The translations under genes were made by a program, and so were the position numbers. From NCBI GenBank assembly GCA_022496185.1, contig WTXG01000059.1, positions 47,501 through 111,500 of the forward strand: a DNA stretch of 64,000 nt, written 5' to 3'. Of this stretch, positions 23,658 to 33,322 are shown one piece after another. The DNA comes from Multifurca ochricompacta (Eukaryota > Basidiomycota > Agaricomycetes > Russulales > Russulaceae). The notes under the pieces were generated by a model that was given only the letters and a program-made list of their open reading frames with translations, made no database searches and was not told where the DNA came from. Within the stretch, counting starts at the first letter, position 1. Each line of letters begins with the position of its first letter.

Positions 23658-25359
23658 ATGTTGCGTACAGCTCTCGTCTCGGTCCGCTTACCTCTTCGCT
23701 CTAAATTTCCGACCAGGTCTGTCATTTTCAAATAGAATTGTCATCATGCTAATCAACAAACTCATCTTCGCAACAGAGCATTCTCAACTTCTTCTGCATG
23801 GCGCACAATTAATTCGTTGCACACATTTTCAGAAGAGGAGGAACTATTGCGTGATTCTGGTACGTGGGTTTGTTATTTTTACTATTTACAGGTAACCACT
23901 CACTATCTGTTCAGTGAGGCGTTTCGCGCAGGATGTAGTGGGGCCCAAAGTCCGTGAAATGGATGAAAATGAGATGATGGACCCCTCTGTAATCAAAGAT
24001 CTTTTCGAACAAGGAGTGCGCGAGACTTTTTTTTGCTTTTCTTTGTTAATCTATAAACTCACTCACAGACATCCTGTAGCTTATGGGGATCGAAACAAGC
24101 GCGGAGCATGGCGGTGCAGAGTCCTCGTTCACTTCAGCAATCATCTCGATTGAAGAGCTGGCAAAAGTTGATCCATCCGTATCTGTCATGTGCGATGTAC
24201 ACAACACGCTTGTAAATACGGTCATCCGTAAATACGGAACAAAGGAGCAACAGGAGAAGTGGTTGCCTCAGCTTGCAGAGTCGAAGGTTCGTCGTCAAAC
24301 CCTTTTTCCGACGCGTCGCGTCTATTTGACTACGCGTTTTCCACACGAACGAATCCACAGCTCGGCAGTTTTTGTTTGTCTGAAACCGCTTCTGGCTCAG
24401 ATGCCTTTGCCCTCCAAACGCGTGCGATAAAAGATGGTGATAACTGGGTGATCAATGGTTCCAAGATGTGGATCACCAACTCGTATGAAGCTGAAGTATT
24501 TCTCATCTTTGCCAATGTAAGTGCCCTGTTTTTTATTTTATTTTTTTATTTTTTTTTTGCGACACATTTGGCTTACAGTTGGACGACAGATTGATCCGAG
24601 CAAAGGATATAAAGGGATTACTTGTTTCATCGCGACCAGGGACATGGGAATCCAGATTGCCAAAAAGGAACAGAAGCTCGGTATTCGGGCGAGTTCAACA
24701 TGCACGTTAAATTTCGACGACCTTAAGATTCCCGCTGAGAATGTTATTGGAGGTGAAGGACTGGGTTATAAGATCGCCATTGAGATCCTGAATGAGGGTT
24801 TGTGCTCCTTCTTTTCCCAATTTCTCTTCATCCTTTTTATTTTTGATATTTGAACAGGTCGCATTGGTATCGCAGCGCAGATGCTCGGGCTTGCACAGGG
24901 AGCGTTCGATAAAGCAGTTCCTTACACCTACGAACGTAAGCAGTTTGGTCAAGCGGTAGGCACGTTCCAGGGCATGGCTTTCCAAATTGCACAAGCTGCC
25001 ATCGATCTCGAGAGCGCACGGCTACTTACATATAACGCTGCGCGGAGAAAGGAGGAAGGCGTAGCTTTACTAAGGAGGCAGCCATGGCCAAATATTGGTC
25101 GAGCGTTGTGGCACAACGGGTGTCAGGACAGGCGATCGAATGGGCTGGTGGGTGGGTTCACACGGGAGACTGGTATCGAGAAGTTTTGGCGTGATTCGAA
25201 GATTGTGAGTTTTTTTATTGTTTTTAAGCTAAATGTTTCGGGGCGGACATTAGACTGAAAAAAAAATCCATCATCATTACATAGGGTGCTATTTACGAGG
25301 GGACATCTAACATTCAACTACAGACCATCTCCAAGTTCATTCAAAAGGAATATTCATAA
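23658..25359 (+). CDS. Acyl-CoA dehydrogenase (short/branched-chain type), mitochondrial
   Basis: FAD-dependent enzyme that makes the 2,3-double bond of acyl-CoA in beta-oxidation or branched-chain amino-acid breakdown. Exons: 23658-23716, 23777-23859, 23915-24015, 24080-24286, 24361-24516, 24590-24797, 24858-25204, 25285-25359. The Arg-rich, acid-poor N-terminus ([20 protein letters not shown]) looks like a mitochondrial presequence. [18 protein letters not shown] is the first family signature, and [18 protein letters not shown] near the end carries the catalytic Glu of the YEGTS motif. In exon 7 the frame is lost near 25066 and regained near 25150-25158. The KEAAMAKYW segment sits in another frame, as if three single bases (T, G, T) were missing. 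Restored length would be 412 residues. Substrate chain length cannot be read from the sequence. Confidence 0.93.
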
Positions 25360-25714
25360 AAGTCACTTTGAATCAGTTCTGTGTATCATAGCTCATTAGC
25401 ACAAGCACACACACATAAGATAACCTTTGGGCCCACCGGTCCCGGGGCAAAAAAATCAGGTCTCTGCCTCTTGCATGACAAAGTCGCCAACATCTTATCT
25501 CAGGCTTTGCTGAGTGATCATTTGCGTGATCATTGCACGCGCGCCCAACTGACCTGATTGCACCATCAATCATCATAACCTCCGGAGTAAACCTTTTCCC
25601 CTCCCTTAAGCGGATGCCCTCTTATAAAAGAAAATGGGGGAGGTAAACATAATTCTTGTTCCACCTTAATTATCATCATCCACATACAACAACTCTTATT
25701 CTTATCTTATTTTC
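25360..25714. promoter_or_regulatory. Promoter region of the aldo-keto reductase, 355 bases
   Basis: Between the dehydrogenase stop and the reductase ATG (same strand). It contains a TATA-like element at 25623-25630. Upstream is an inverted stretch around GATCATTTGCGTGATCATTG (near 25516-25535), which has two GATCA half-sites. No regulator is assigned. Confidence 0.45.
25623..25630 (+). promoter_or_regulatory. TATA-box-like element
   Basis: TATAAAAG lies 85-92 bases upstream of the aldo-keto reductase ATG at 25715 and is followed by a pyrimidine-rich leader. Its position and sequence fit a core promoter, one of the few clear TATA elements in the window. This suggests that the gene is inducible (inference from TATA-containing fungal genes). 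Confidence 0.55.
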
Positions 25715-27713
25715 ATGGCTGCACCGTTGGAGTACAACAGGAAGAACATGCCTTTCCGCAGGCTCGGTCCTAGTGGCTTGCGCGTTCCGGTCTTTTCACT
25801 TGGTGGCTGTATGTCCTTTCCCCCCCCCCCCCCTCCCCTCGGCTATCATCCTTTTTTTTTTTGCTGGTGGTGGTAATGACCTCTTCCTTCTCTGAACAAA
25901 GGGTTAACTTTCGGTGGTACCGTCGTCGGCGATCCCGTCAAGGTGCGTTGCCCAACAATAAAAAATGAGAGGGGGGGCCCTCTCTCTTCCCCCCCCCACC
26001 AAGAATCATGATATGAATTATTTCTGTTTTTTTTTTTGTTTCGCTTGGTTTGTTGCGGCGGCCAGGATATTGTCAAGATTGCTCTGGAGAATGGGATCAA
26101 CATGTTTGATGAGGCGGAGACCTATTCTAGGGGAAAGTCAGAAGAAGAACTGTAAGTAAGAATAAAAATATATATATATATAAAATCTATTCCCCAGCTG
26201 GCCCATCACCACCACCCCTGGCTGGCTGATTGAGAATTTATTTATTTATTGACTTTGAACCTCTAGAGGTCGCGTCCTTAAGGAACTTGGCGTTCGTAGG
26301 GCAGATATCATTCTTACCACCAAGATTTTTTGGGGTACTCGTGGTGGCCCTAACAACTCAGGTCTCTCACGCAAACAGTTCGTCGCTTTAATCTTTTTAC
26401 CGCGTTTGAAAATAGGGTTCAACTTTCACGACTAGCATCATTGAGGGATTACGGGAATCTTTAGCACGTTTGCAGACCGATTATGTTGACATTGTGTTTG
26501 CGCATCGTCCGGATCACACTGGTATGTTGGAAGGGGAGGGGGGGGGTGTTTGCCGTTGCCGTTGACACTGATGTCTGTTTTGGTTCAGTCCCTGTGGAAG
26601 AGACGGTCCGGGCGTTCTCATGGGTCATAGACCAAGGATGGGTAAGTGAATAAAAAGGTTTAGGAGCTTTGGGGGTGTTTGGTTTAATAACAGTAGTGAA
26701 TCGACAGGCATATTACTGGGGTACTTCTGAATGGTCTGCTCGAGAGATCGAGGAAGCGTACCGTGAGTTTGTTTTTTTGATTTAATTTTTCTTTCAAAGC
26801 TGGTAGTAATAGTAATAATCAAATGTGCTCTGCTCTGTGATTTACAGAAATTGCGCATAAGTTTGGTTTGCATGCTCCCGTAGCGGAGCAATGTGAGCAT
26901 CAGTGCGTTCCGTTTTCCTTCGAGAGATATTCACACAGGTTCACACCATTTTTTCTATCAGCCTCTTCCATCGGGAACGCCCAGAGGGTGAATACCGGTA
27001 CGTAGTGTTGTATTCCTACCTTTCCCTCCCCTCCCCTCCCCTCCCCTCAACCTCTTTACTAATTTTTCGAATTAAAAAGTACGTTGTACAAGAAATATGG
27101 ACTGGGCACTACGGTGTGGTCTGCCCTGGCGAGTGGTCTCTTGACCGGAAAGGTATGTAAATATTGTAAAATGTAAAAATGAATGAAAAATTTTCCACTC
27201 ACGAATTTCAAATTCCAAGTATAACGATGGTATTCCAGAAGGTTCCCGATTCGATACAAATGGAAAGTTCTTCTCGGAAAGAGTGAAGAAGTTGCAAACG
27301 GAGGAAGGCAGACGTCAGATCGAGATTGTCAAAACCCTCACTGCATTTGCTGAGAAAGGTAAAATTTAATTTACCACATTTTCCCATTTTCGTAGTTTCA
27401 TTTTTCCTTTTATGCACAGAACTCAGTTGCAGTGTGACGCATTTAGCATTGGCTTGGGTTGCAAAGAACCCGAATACGAGTACAGTCATTCTTGGCGCCA
27501 CTAAACCTGAACAAGTCTTGGATAATTTGAAAGCTTTGGAAATCATTCCAAAGTTGACACCCCAGATTTTAGAAAAAATAGATGAAATTGTTGGGAACAA
27601 ACCCGATGCTCTCGTAAGGCCTCATCTTATCACCCTTTCTCTCTCTTTCTCTGAATATCATATCATAGCCTTCCTTCGGTCGCCCTGGTCTGGACATTCA
27701 TGGAAGGCTCTGA
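25715..27713 (+). CDS. Aldo-keto reductase, potassium-channel beta-subunit-like (AKR6 type)
   Basis: NADPH-dependent oxidoreductase of the AKR fold, closest in pattern to Kv-beta-like reductases; substrate unknown. Thirteen exons: 25715-25808, 25902-25942, 26066-26151, 26267-26377, 26436-26521, 26589-26641, 26708-26762, 26848-26902, 26962-26997, 27080-27152, 27220-27358, 27420-27613, 27669-27713. They give 355 residues in an unbroken frame. The catalytic tetrad is visible: Asp60 and Tyr65 in FDEAETYSRGKSE, Lys93 in LTTKIFWG, His134 in FAHRPDH. The region AYYWGTSEWSAREIEEA matches the family substrate/cofactor region, and STVILGATKPEQVLDNLKAL the NADPH 2'-phosphate region. The short exons, some only 36-55 bases, are typical of this family in basidiomycetes. 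Its 3' end lies 122 bases from the convergent HEM25 stop. Confidence 0.95.
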
Positions 27714-27835
27714 GGCAGCTTGAATTGGGTAGGAAAAATGAACGTAGCACGTCTTGTACTCTTGTCATTACAACTACGCAACCTATGCAGTTTAATGAAA
27801 GTGAAATGACGGTCAGCGGCTATAGTAAAAACAAA

Positions 27836-29252
27836 TTAAACTACTTCTTTTAAACTGTTTGTCCGAGCGAATAATAAGAGTGATTCATAGACTGCCCACC
27901 CGATAGCGGAGGAGAGTATTTTACGAGAGAGGCGGAGGGAGGCTCCGTCGAAGAAACCATATATCCCGCGTTCCTTTGATAATACGATTAGGATTTATTA
28001 GAGAGAGGGAAAAAGAAAGAAAGAAAAAGCCACCAACATTCCACACCGTCAAGACTGTTCGAGTGAGGCCGTGATATTTTTCTTCAGTTCGAACTTGCAA
28101 TCTAGTCTATTCAAACAACTGTGTAAATCATCGGCTCTCTCAAGTGACCAAAAAAAAAAAAAAAAACCTTGATGACATCAAAGGGGTGCGTGGCAAGCGT
28201 CGCGATGGTACCTGCAGCGGCACCCGATCCACTATGCAATGCCGCCAAAACCAGAGGAGAGGATGATGGTATTAAGGACCCAGCTTCGTGCTTGATACCC
28301 TCGTACAAGACCAAGAATAGACCGGCATTGGGTGCGTCGCGTAACGACGAAGCGAGAAACCCACGAAAGAGATCCGAAGGCCCGGCCCGTATAATTGAAC
28401 GCACGGAAGACATCAAGGAAGCATAATTATGCAAATTACTCTGGAGGAGATTAGGGCGTCAAAAAAAACAAAACAAAACAAAACAAAAAAGGCGCGGATA
28501 TAAGATTAAAGATTAAAACTAACTTCATAGCGAGCCTTGAGGACCGAGAACGGATTAAGCACGAACCCAACGGCGACGCGGGTGGTAGCACCAGCCAAGA
28601 GGTTCCCCGAATTTGTGAGTACGGGGAGAACGGATGAGTGTTTTTCGGAATCACGTTTTCGGACAGTTGCGAAGAGTGGTGATACGGACATGAAACCACG
28701 AACTTGATTTAAGCCGGTCATATAGAATGAGATGCCTGGGACGTTACTGCAGGGGTCATTGAGGGATCAGGGTTGGGGGGAGGGGGGGGTGGAGGAATGA
28801 TGAAGGGAAAATGGGATAGGATGGAATGGGATGGGATGTACCGAATTAGTGTTGCAGATGTACCACGCCATAGACCAAATACTCCTGAGGAAGAAACGAT
28901 CGCTCGCGTAATGGAACGAATGGTACCTGCTTGCCTGGAAAGAAGATAGAAGGTTCGGACGAGAGAGAAAGAGAGAGAGAGAGAGAAAAGCTGACGTTGT
29001 TTTGAGTGAAGGGTCTCCTTGTTGAAGACGCGTTTTTATGAGGTCAACTGGTATGGAAAATGTTTCTTTTTTTAGAAAAGAAAAGTCGAATGAAGAGGAA
29101 GGGGCGAATGATTGATTTACATGGTTGTAAGAAAAGTGAGGATGTGAGTCCGGAAAGAGCGCCTAATGAGACAAAGAAAGTGGTGGTGGATGATCACAGC
29201 GACGTGTATGATGCGCGATACCTGATAGTAGATGTTGACTGACATTGCTCAT
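27836..29252 (-). CDS. HEM25: Mitochondrial glycine carrier
   Basis: SLC25A38/Hem25-type inner-membrane carrier that brings glycine into mitochondria for the first step of haem synthesis. Eight exons: 29252-29222, 29162-29121, 29047-28996, 28934-28842, 28746-28524, 28440-28168, 28106-28038, 27973-27836, giving 306 residues in frame. The three carrier repeats each show the signature: QPFDLIKTRLQQG, NPFSVLKARYE and HPFDVIKTRLQ. The second repeat lacks the acidic residue, as is usual for this subfamily. NVPGISFYM and LLAGATTRVAVGFVLNP also match Hem25. The short N-terminus (MSNVSQHLLSGALSGLTSSL) starts directly with the first membrane helix. The gene is divergent from the YEA4-like transporter and convergent with the aldo-keto reductase. 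Confidence 0.95.
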
Positions 29253-29582
29253 GAATTTACTTGTCGTTTGTCGCTGTCGTTGTCGTTGTCGTTGTATGAG
29301 TGAGCGATTGGAGACCCTCCCTTTCTCCGGACTTGTTTGCTGCCCCCACCAATGTCAACTTGTCACTTGTCACTTGTCCTTGTCCCTAACTGTATTATGT
29401 CATCCACCTCGTTTTTAACACGTCCACACCACGGCAGTTACAGGCACTTCCAACCACACCTCAAATGTGGTCACTTATTAGCATGGCTTAGGTTTTGAAC
29501 TTTTTTAAAAAAAACCACGGTTTGCTTGCTTGCTTGAACCTGTAGATTTCAACTTCTTCTCACATCAAGTTTGAGAGTGACT
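29253..29582. promoter_or_regulatory. Divergent promoter region of HEM25 and the YEA4-like transporter, 330 bases
   Basis: Contains a GTCGTT array near 29262-29296 and tandem ACTTGTC copies near 29359-29378. No ORF and no recognised regulatory site. Confidence 0.45.
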
Positions 29583-30824
29583 ATGTCTGACTGGTTTGCT
29601 ACCCTGGGCCTCGTCTTCGGTGGTTGTTGCAGGTATACAACGTCTCCTTTTCTCTCATCCTACAACATTTCCCATGAAACTGATTTTTTGTACAAAGTAA
29701 CGCCCTCACTCTAGAACGTATCACGTCTGAATACCCAAAGTCAGGAAGCCTCATCACATTCTCCCAATTTCTCCTCATCTCCCTTCATGGACTCCCCAAA
29801 TTCGTCACCTTCACCCCACGTGGACCATTCAACATACCCATACCTCGTCTGAAGCCTCGCAGGATATCACTCACGCCATATCTCATTCAAGTTGGTCTTT
29901 TCTATTTTGTCTCCTTACTCAACAATTTCGCATTTGGCTACAATATCCCCATGGCTGTGCATATTATTTTCCGAAGTGGTGGACTCGTCATCAGCATGCT
30001 TATGGGATGGCTAATAATTGGAAAATCGTAAGTTTCTCGCGCTTACACATAAAATACTGAAGCCTAAAAAAACAAAAAAAAAAAAACTCGAAATCAGATT
30101 TACTATCTCTCAAGTGCTCTCGGTACTTATTGTTACCATCGGGGTCATTCTGACCACGCTTTCATCTCATCAAAGTCACAAGACGATGGAATCATCCTCC
30201 TTTGAACCACCTACCTCTCTTTATCTTACCGGTATAGCCATCCTCACTTTAGCCCTCGTTCTTTCCGGTTTTCTTGGATTAGTACAAGAAAGGACATATG
30301 CTTCGTACGCAAAACGTGTTTCAGGACCACCAAAGGAAGCCAAGACGACGAGTCCTACAACAACCATAAAGGCAGTCGAGTTTCGAGACGCTTGGGAGGA
30401 ATCCATGTTCTACCTACACTTCCTGTCTCTGCCCATGTTCTTTTTTGTTCGTAAGGACATTCTCGCACAGGTGGAAGCGCTATTATTCTCCCCTCGCTCA
30501 AGTACCTCTACATTCTACCTTCCCTTACTTGCGACACAAATCACCCTACCAGCGGTATTTCCTGCACTGTTAGCCAACACACTGACCCAGCTTATTTGTG
30601 CGGCCGGCGCTAACCGGTTGACGACGCGGGTCCCCACACTAACTGTGACACTTGTTCTGGTCGTGCGCAAGGCTGTCTCTCTAGTACTCAGTGTGGTGTT
30701 GTTTGATGGTAGTGATGGTGATGTGAGGTGGTGGATGCTTTGGACGGGTGCATTCTTTGTGTTCGCAGGTACTGTAGGATATACGGTGAGTGGGAAAGGG
30801 AAAGGATCTGTCAAATTGGGGTGA
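29583..30824 (+). CDS. YEA4: UDP-N-acetylglucosamine transporter-like (SLC35B4/YEA4 type)
   Basis: Multi-pass nucleotide-sugar transporter of the endoplasmic reticulum or Golgi that supplies UDP-GlcNAc (or UDP-xylose in animals) for chitin and glycan synthesis. Exons 29583-29632, 29698-30027 and 30098-30824 give 368 residues. The sequence is almost continuous hydrophobic helices. Typical family stretches are SGSLITFSQFLLISLHGLP, SLLNNFAFGYNIPMAVHIIF, RSGGLVISMLMGWLI and LVQERTYASYAKR. The conserved LNNFAFGYNIPMAVHIIFRSGG region identifies the YEA4/SLC35B4 group. A Ser/Thr/Lys-rich loop follows the helix pair near residues 165-180, and the C-terminus is Gly/Lys-rich. Substrate is inferred from the family only. 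Confidence 0.88.
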
Positions 30825-31254
30825 GAAAAAAATTAGAGTAGACTAGATTTTTTTTTTTTTTTTTTTTGGCACGACATTCTGTACAATTACAAGAGTATGT
30901 AAAGGTAGGTTAGATGCAAATGAATTATTATTAAGCACAACAAAATAAGTTTCCTCCCCGATTTCGTATCAGACTCCCTGACCATAATAAAAGGGGAAAT
31001 TCTTGCGAGCCGTTGGACCCTTGCCGACAAGACGTTCCTTTTCAATGCAGACGGACGGAAGCATGACTAGTTTTTTTTAAAAGTTCTTATTTTCGGTCAC
31101 TATCATACATTCAAGCCGGCAGTGAAACAAGCGAGTTGGACCAAACTCATAAACTTGATTAAAGCAGCCGATTTTTGAAGTCATTAGCACTTTAAAAAGA
31201 GGAGTTCAAACTTGGATTCGTTTACAAAAAAAAAAAAGTCAACCAAATCATGTG
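30825..31254. other. Convergent intergenic region, 430 bases
   Basis: 3' flank of the nucleotide-sugar transporter and of the CRN-like gene. It carries several long poly-T/poly-A runs (for example around 30849-30868 and 31226-31237). No ORF or RNA gene was recognised. Confidence 0.5.
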
Positions 31255-33276
31255 TTAATTAACAATGAAGAAGAAGAAAAAGTGAAAGTCGGTCCAGTAA
31301 TGCATTGTCATACTTTGTTTCATGATACCGAACGCTTTCATACCCTTTGGCCACTCAATGGAAGGGTCATCATAAATAGTCGGGGGATAATATGATTGAC
31401 CCGCCTTGCCACACCAATCAAAGTCAATCTGGCTTGTCTGACCTTTTGGTAAGTAGCTATCGGAGACCGAGGAGTTCAACAACAACGTTTCTCCGTCAAA
31501 AAAGTCCATGACGATCATGTATCGCCGCTATATTTGGTGGTGCTGCTTGGGTGACATCTTCCGTGCTAGAGTAATGAAGGAAGGAATGGTGCGAGTTGAT
31601 ATGCCGCCAGGAGTCGATGTGCCTCGGCATCGTATGTAGACGCAAATTTAACGACCACTGGACGACGAGAGGGTCCAAGCTCTGCCTTGTACAAAAGGTT
31701 GGACACATTATCGGAATCAATTCGTGATAGGTACACGAGCGATTGTGATGCAAAATTTTGAACATATGGAAATGGGTGAAGCCCTTGTGGAGGAAATTCG
31801 GTGGACGGGGTGGGTAAAAGTTGCCGATAGTACTCTTGGAGGGTGGAAATGCTTGACTTCAACGCGAAGAATAATTTCAAAATTGAATCAAGTTGTTTTT
31901 TTTCTTCGTCCAAAGGATTGAAACCGAGCCAGACATAGTCCGTCAAAGGCTGCACGACTACTCTTTCAAGGTAGATAGCACCAGTAACACACATCCATGG
32001 TCCAGCAATCGCTACTATAATGCTCGGGCAGTAGGAACGCTTTTCTGATGATTTCCTCTGAAAAGCAATAATTAGATAGCTACACACTCATACTTTTCCA
32101 ACGCACGAGATGACGCCGCCCAGTAACGGCGATAGGCAACGGTAGCTTTGTTGTAGGGATCCGCCCCGCCGAACCCCATTTCATTACTGACCTCTTGCAA
32201 TGCAATACACGCTTTCGAACCACAACAAGCCTCGACTATTACTCCGTCAGCGTTGGCACAGTTAGCTATAGCGGGCGTGAATTCACTGCCTATGAGCTCG
32301 TTCAAAGGCCCACTGATCTCTTCAAAGCGATCTCTCTCGCTGTGATAAACATTATTAAGGCAATGAGCAGATTTCTGAGCATTAAACAGGCCTCCCCATC
32401 CGGTGCACGTGGTTCCTTACTCGCTATAGCGGTTTGAAAAGAGTTGAAAACAGGGTGGAAAAGTCCGTTATCGGAGGTTGTGGCGCATTGAGCGGCCGTT
32501 GATAACTAGGCGTTCTCTCTGTTCGTTGTTATATTCTGACATTTGTGCAGCTGTCGAGGATGGGCGAACGAAGTTCGCAAGCTTGACATCGAGTTCCCGG
32601 GCTAAAGCACGCTCGTAATTGATGGACAGCCGAAAAAAAAAGTACCTAATACTTACATTCGTACCATGAAGGGCCATCGTTTCTTGAATCAAATTTCTGC
32701 CCCTTTCGACAGCTGGGTTATTGTCAAATACGTCTAGCAACCCCATAACGATTGATACGTACGTGGTACTTGCACGATGACGTGCACGTACCCCTCTGCT
32801 GGTACAATATTCCAGTATTCAGATAGTTCGTCAAAAGGATGAAGGACCTGAATAACCCCATCCCCTTCGAAAGCTTGGTCGGATAACGGGGAGGGAAACA
32901 CGATCCGCCTGATCTTTTCGTAAAGAACATCTTTATCAACATCTATACGACCAACTGGCAGCGGTTTTAACAATTTCCTAGAGGTGAGCAGCTCTGCTGA
33001 AAGGTAGTCCAAGTGGGGAGCATTCTCCGTCTTTATGACTTCTTTAAGACGTGAGGCCGAGAAACTCGAAAGAACCTTAATATTTAAGAAGTCTCCAATA
33101 GGATTGTTGTTATTGTCGACGAGCTGGCAGAGAAGTGTGATGAAATTAGACCATGATCAATGGATTGGTGGTGGTCGGACAAAGACAAAGACAAAGAAAG
33201 GGTGGCTGTGGTTGTTGTGTTATCTATAATCTCACTTCTTTAAGATGTCGAACCCTAACCTTATACACCCTGGCAT
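31255..33276 (-). pseudogene. Degenerate Crinkler-like (CRN) gene with nuclease-like and kinase-like regions
   Basis: Agaricomycete CRN-like proteins join a ubiquitin-like header to a restriction-endonuclease-like and a kinase-like domain; their role in fungi is unsettled. The header (about 33120-32760) reads SASRLKEVIKTENAPHLDYL and later LHPFDELSEYW and GYVHVIVQV. A middle region (about 32330-32090) has GGADPYNKATVAYRRYW, expected for the nuclease-like fold, but the usual acidic-x-Lys site reads QEVSNEMG. The kinase-like part has a beta-3 Lys (RRPVVVKF), an alpha-C Glu (AEAHRLL), a hinge (IVMDFFDGETLLL) and a DFG-like IDFDWCGKAG. The hinge is followed within about 20 residues by IDFDWCG, so the His-x-Asp catalytic-loop segment is absent. 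Frames break near 31571-31590 and 31503-31530, and the first intron is out of phase. I call it a decayed copy. Its start is 46 bases from that of carboxypeptidase S. Confidence 0.7.
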
Positions 33277-33322
33277 GTTGAACCTGCAGAATGAACTTTA
33301 ATGTTACTATTGCCGTTGCACT

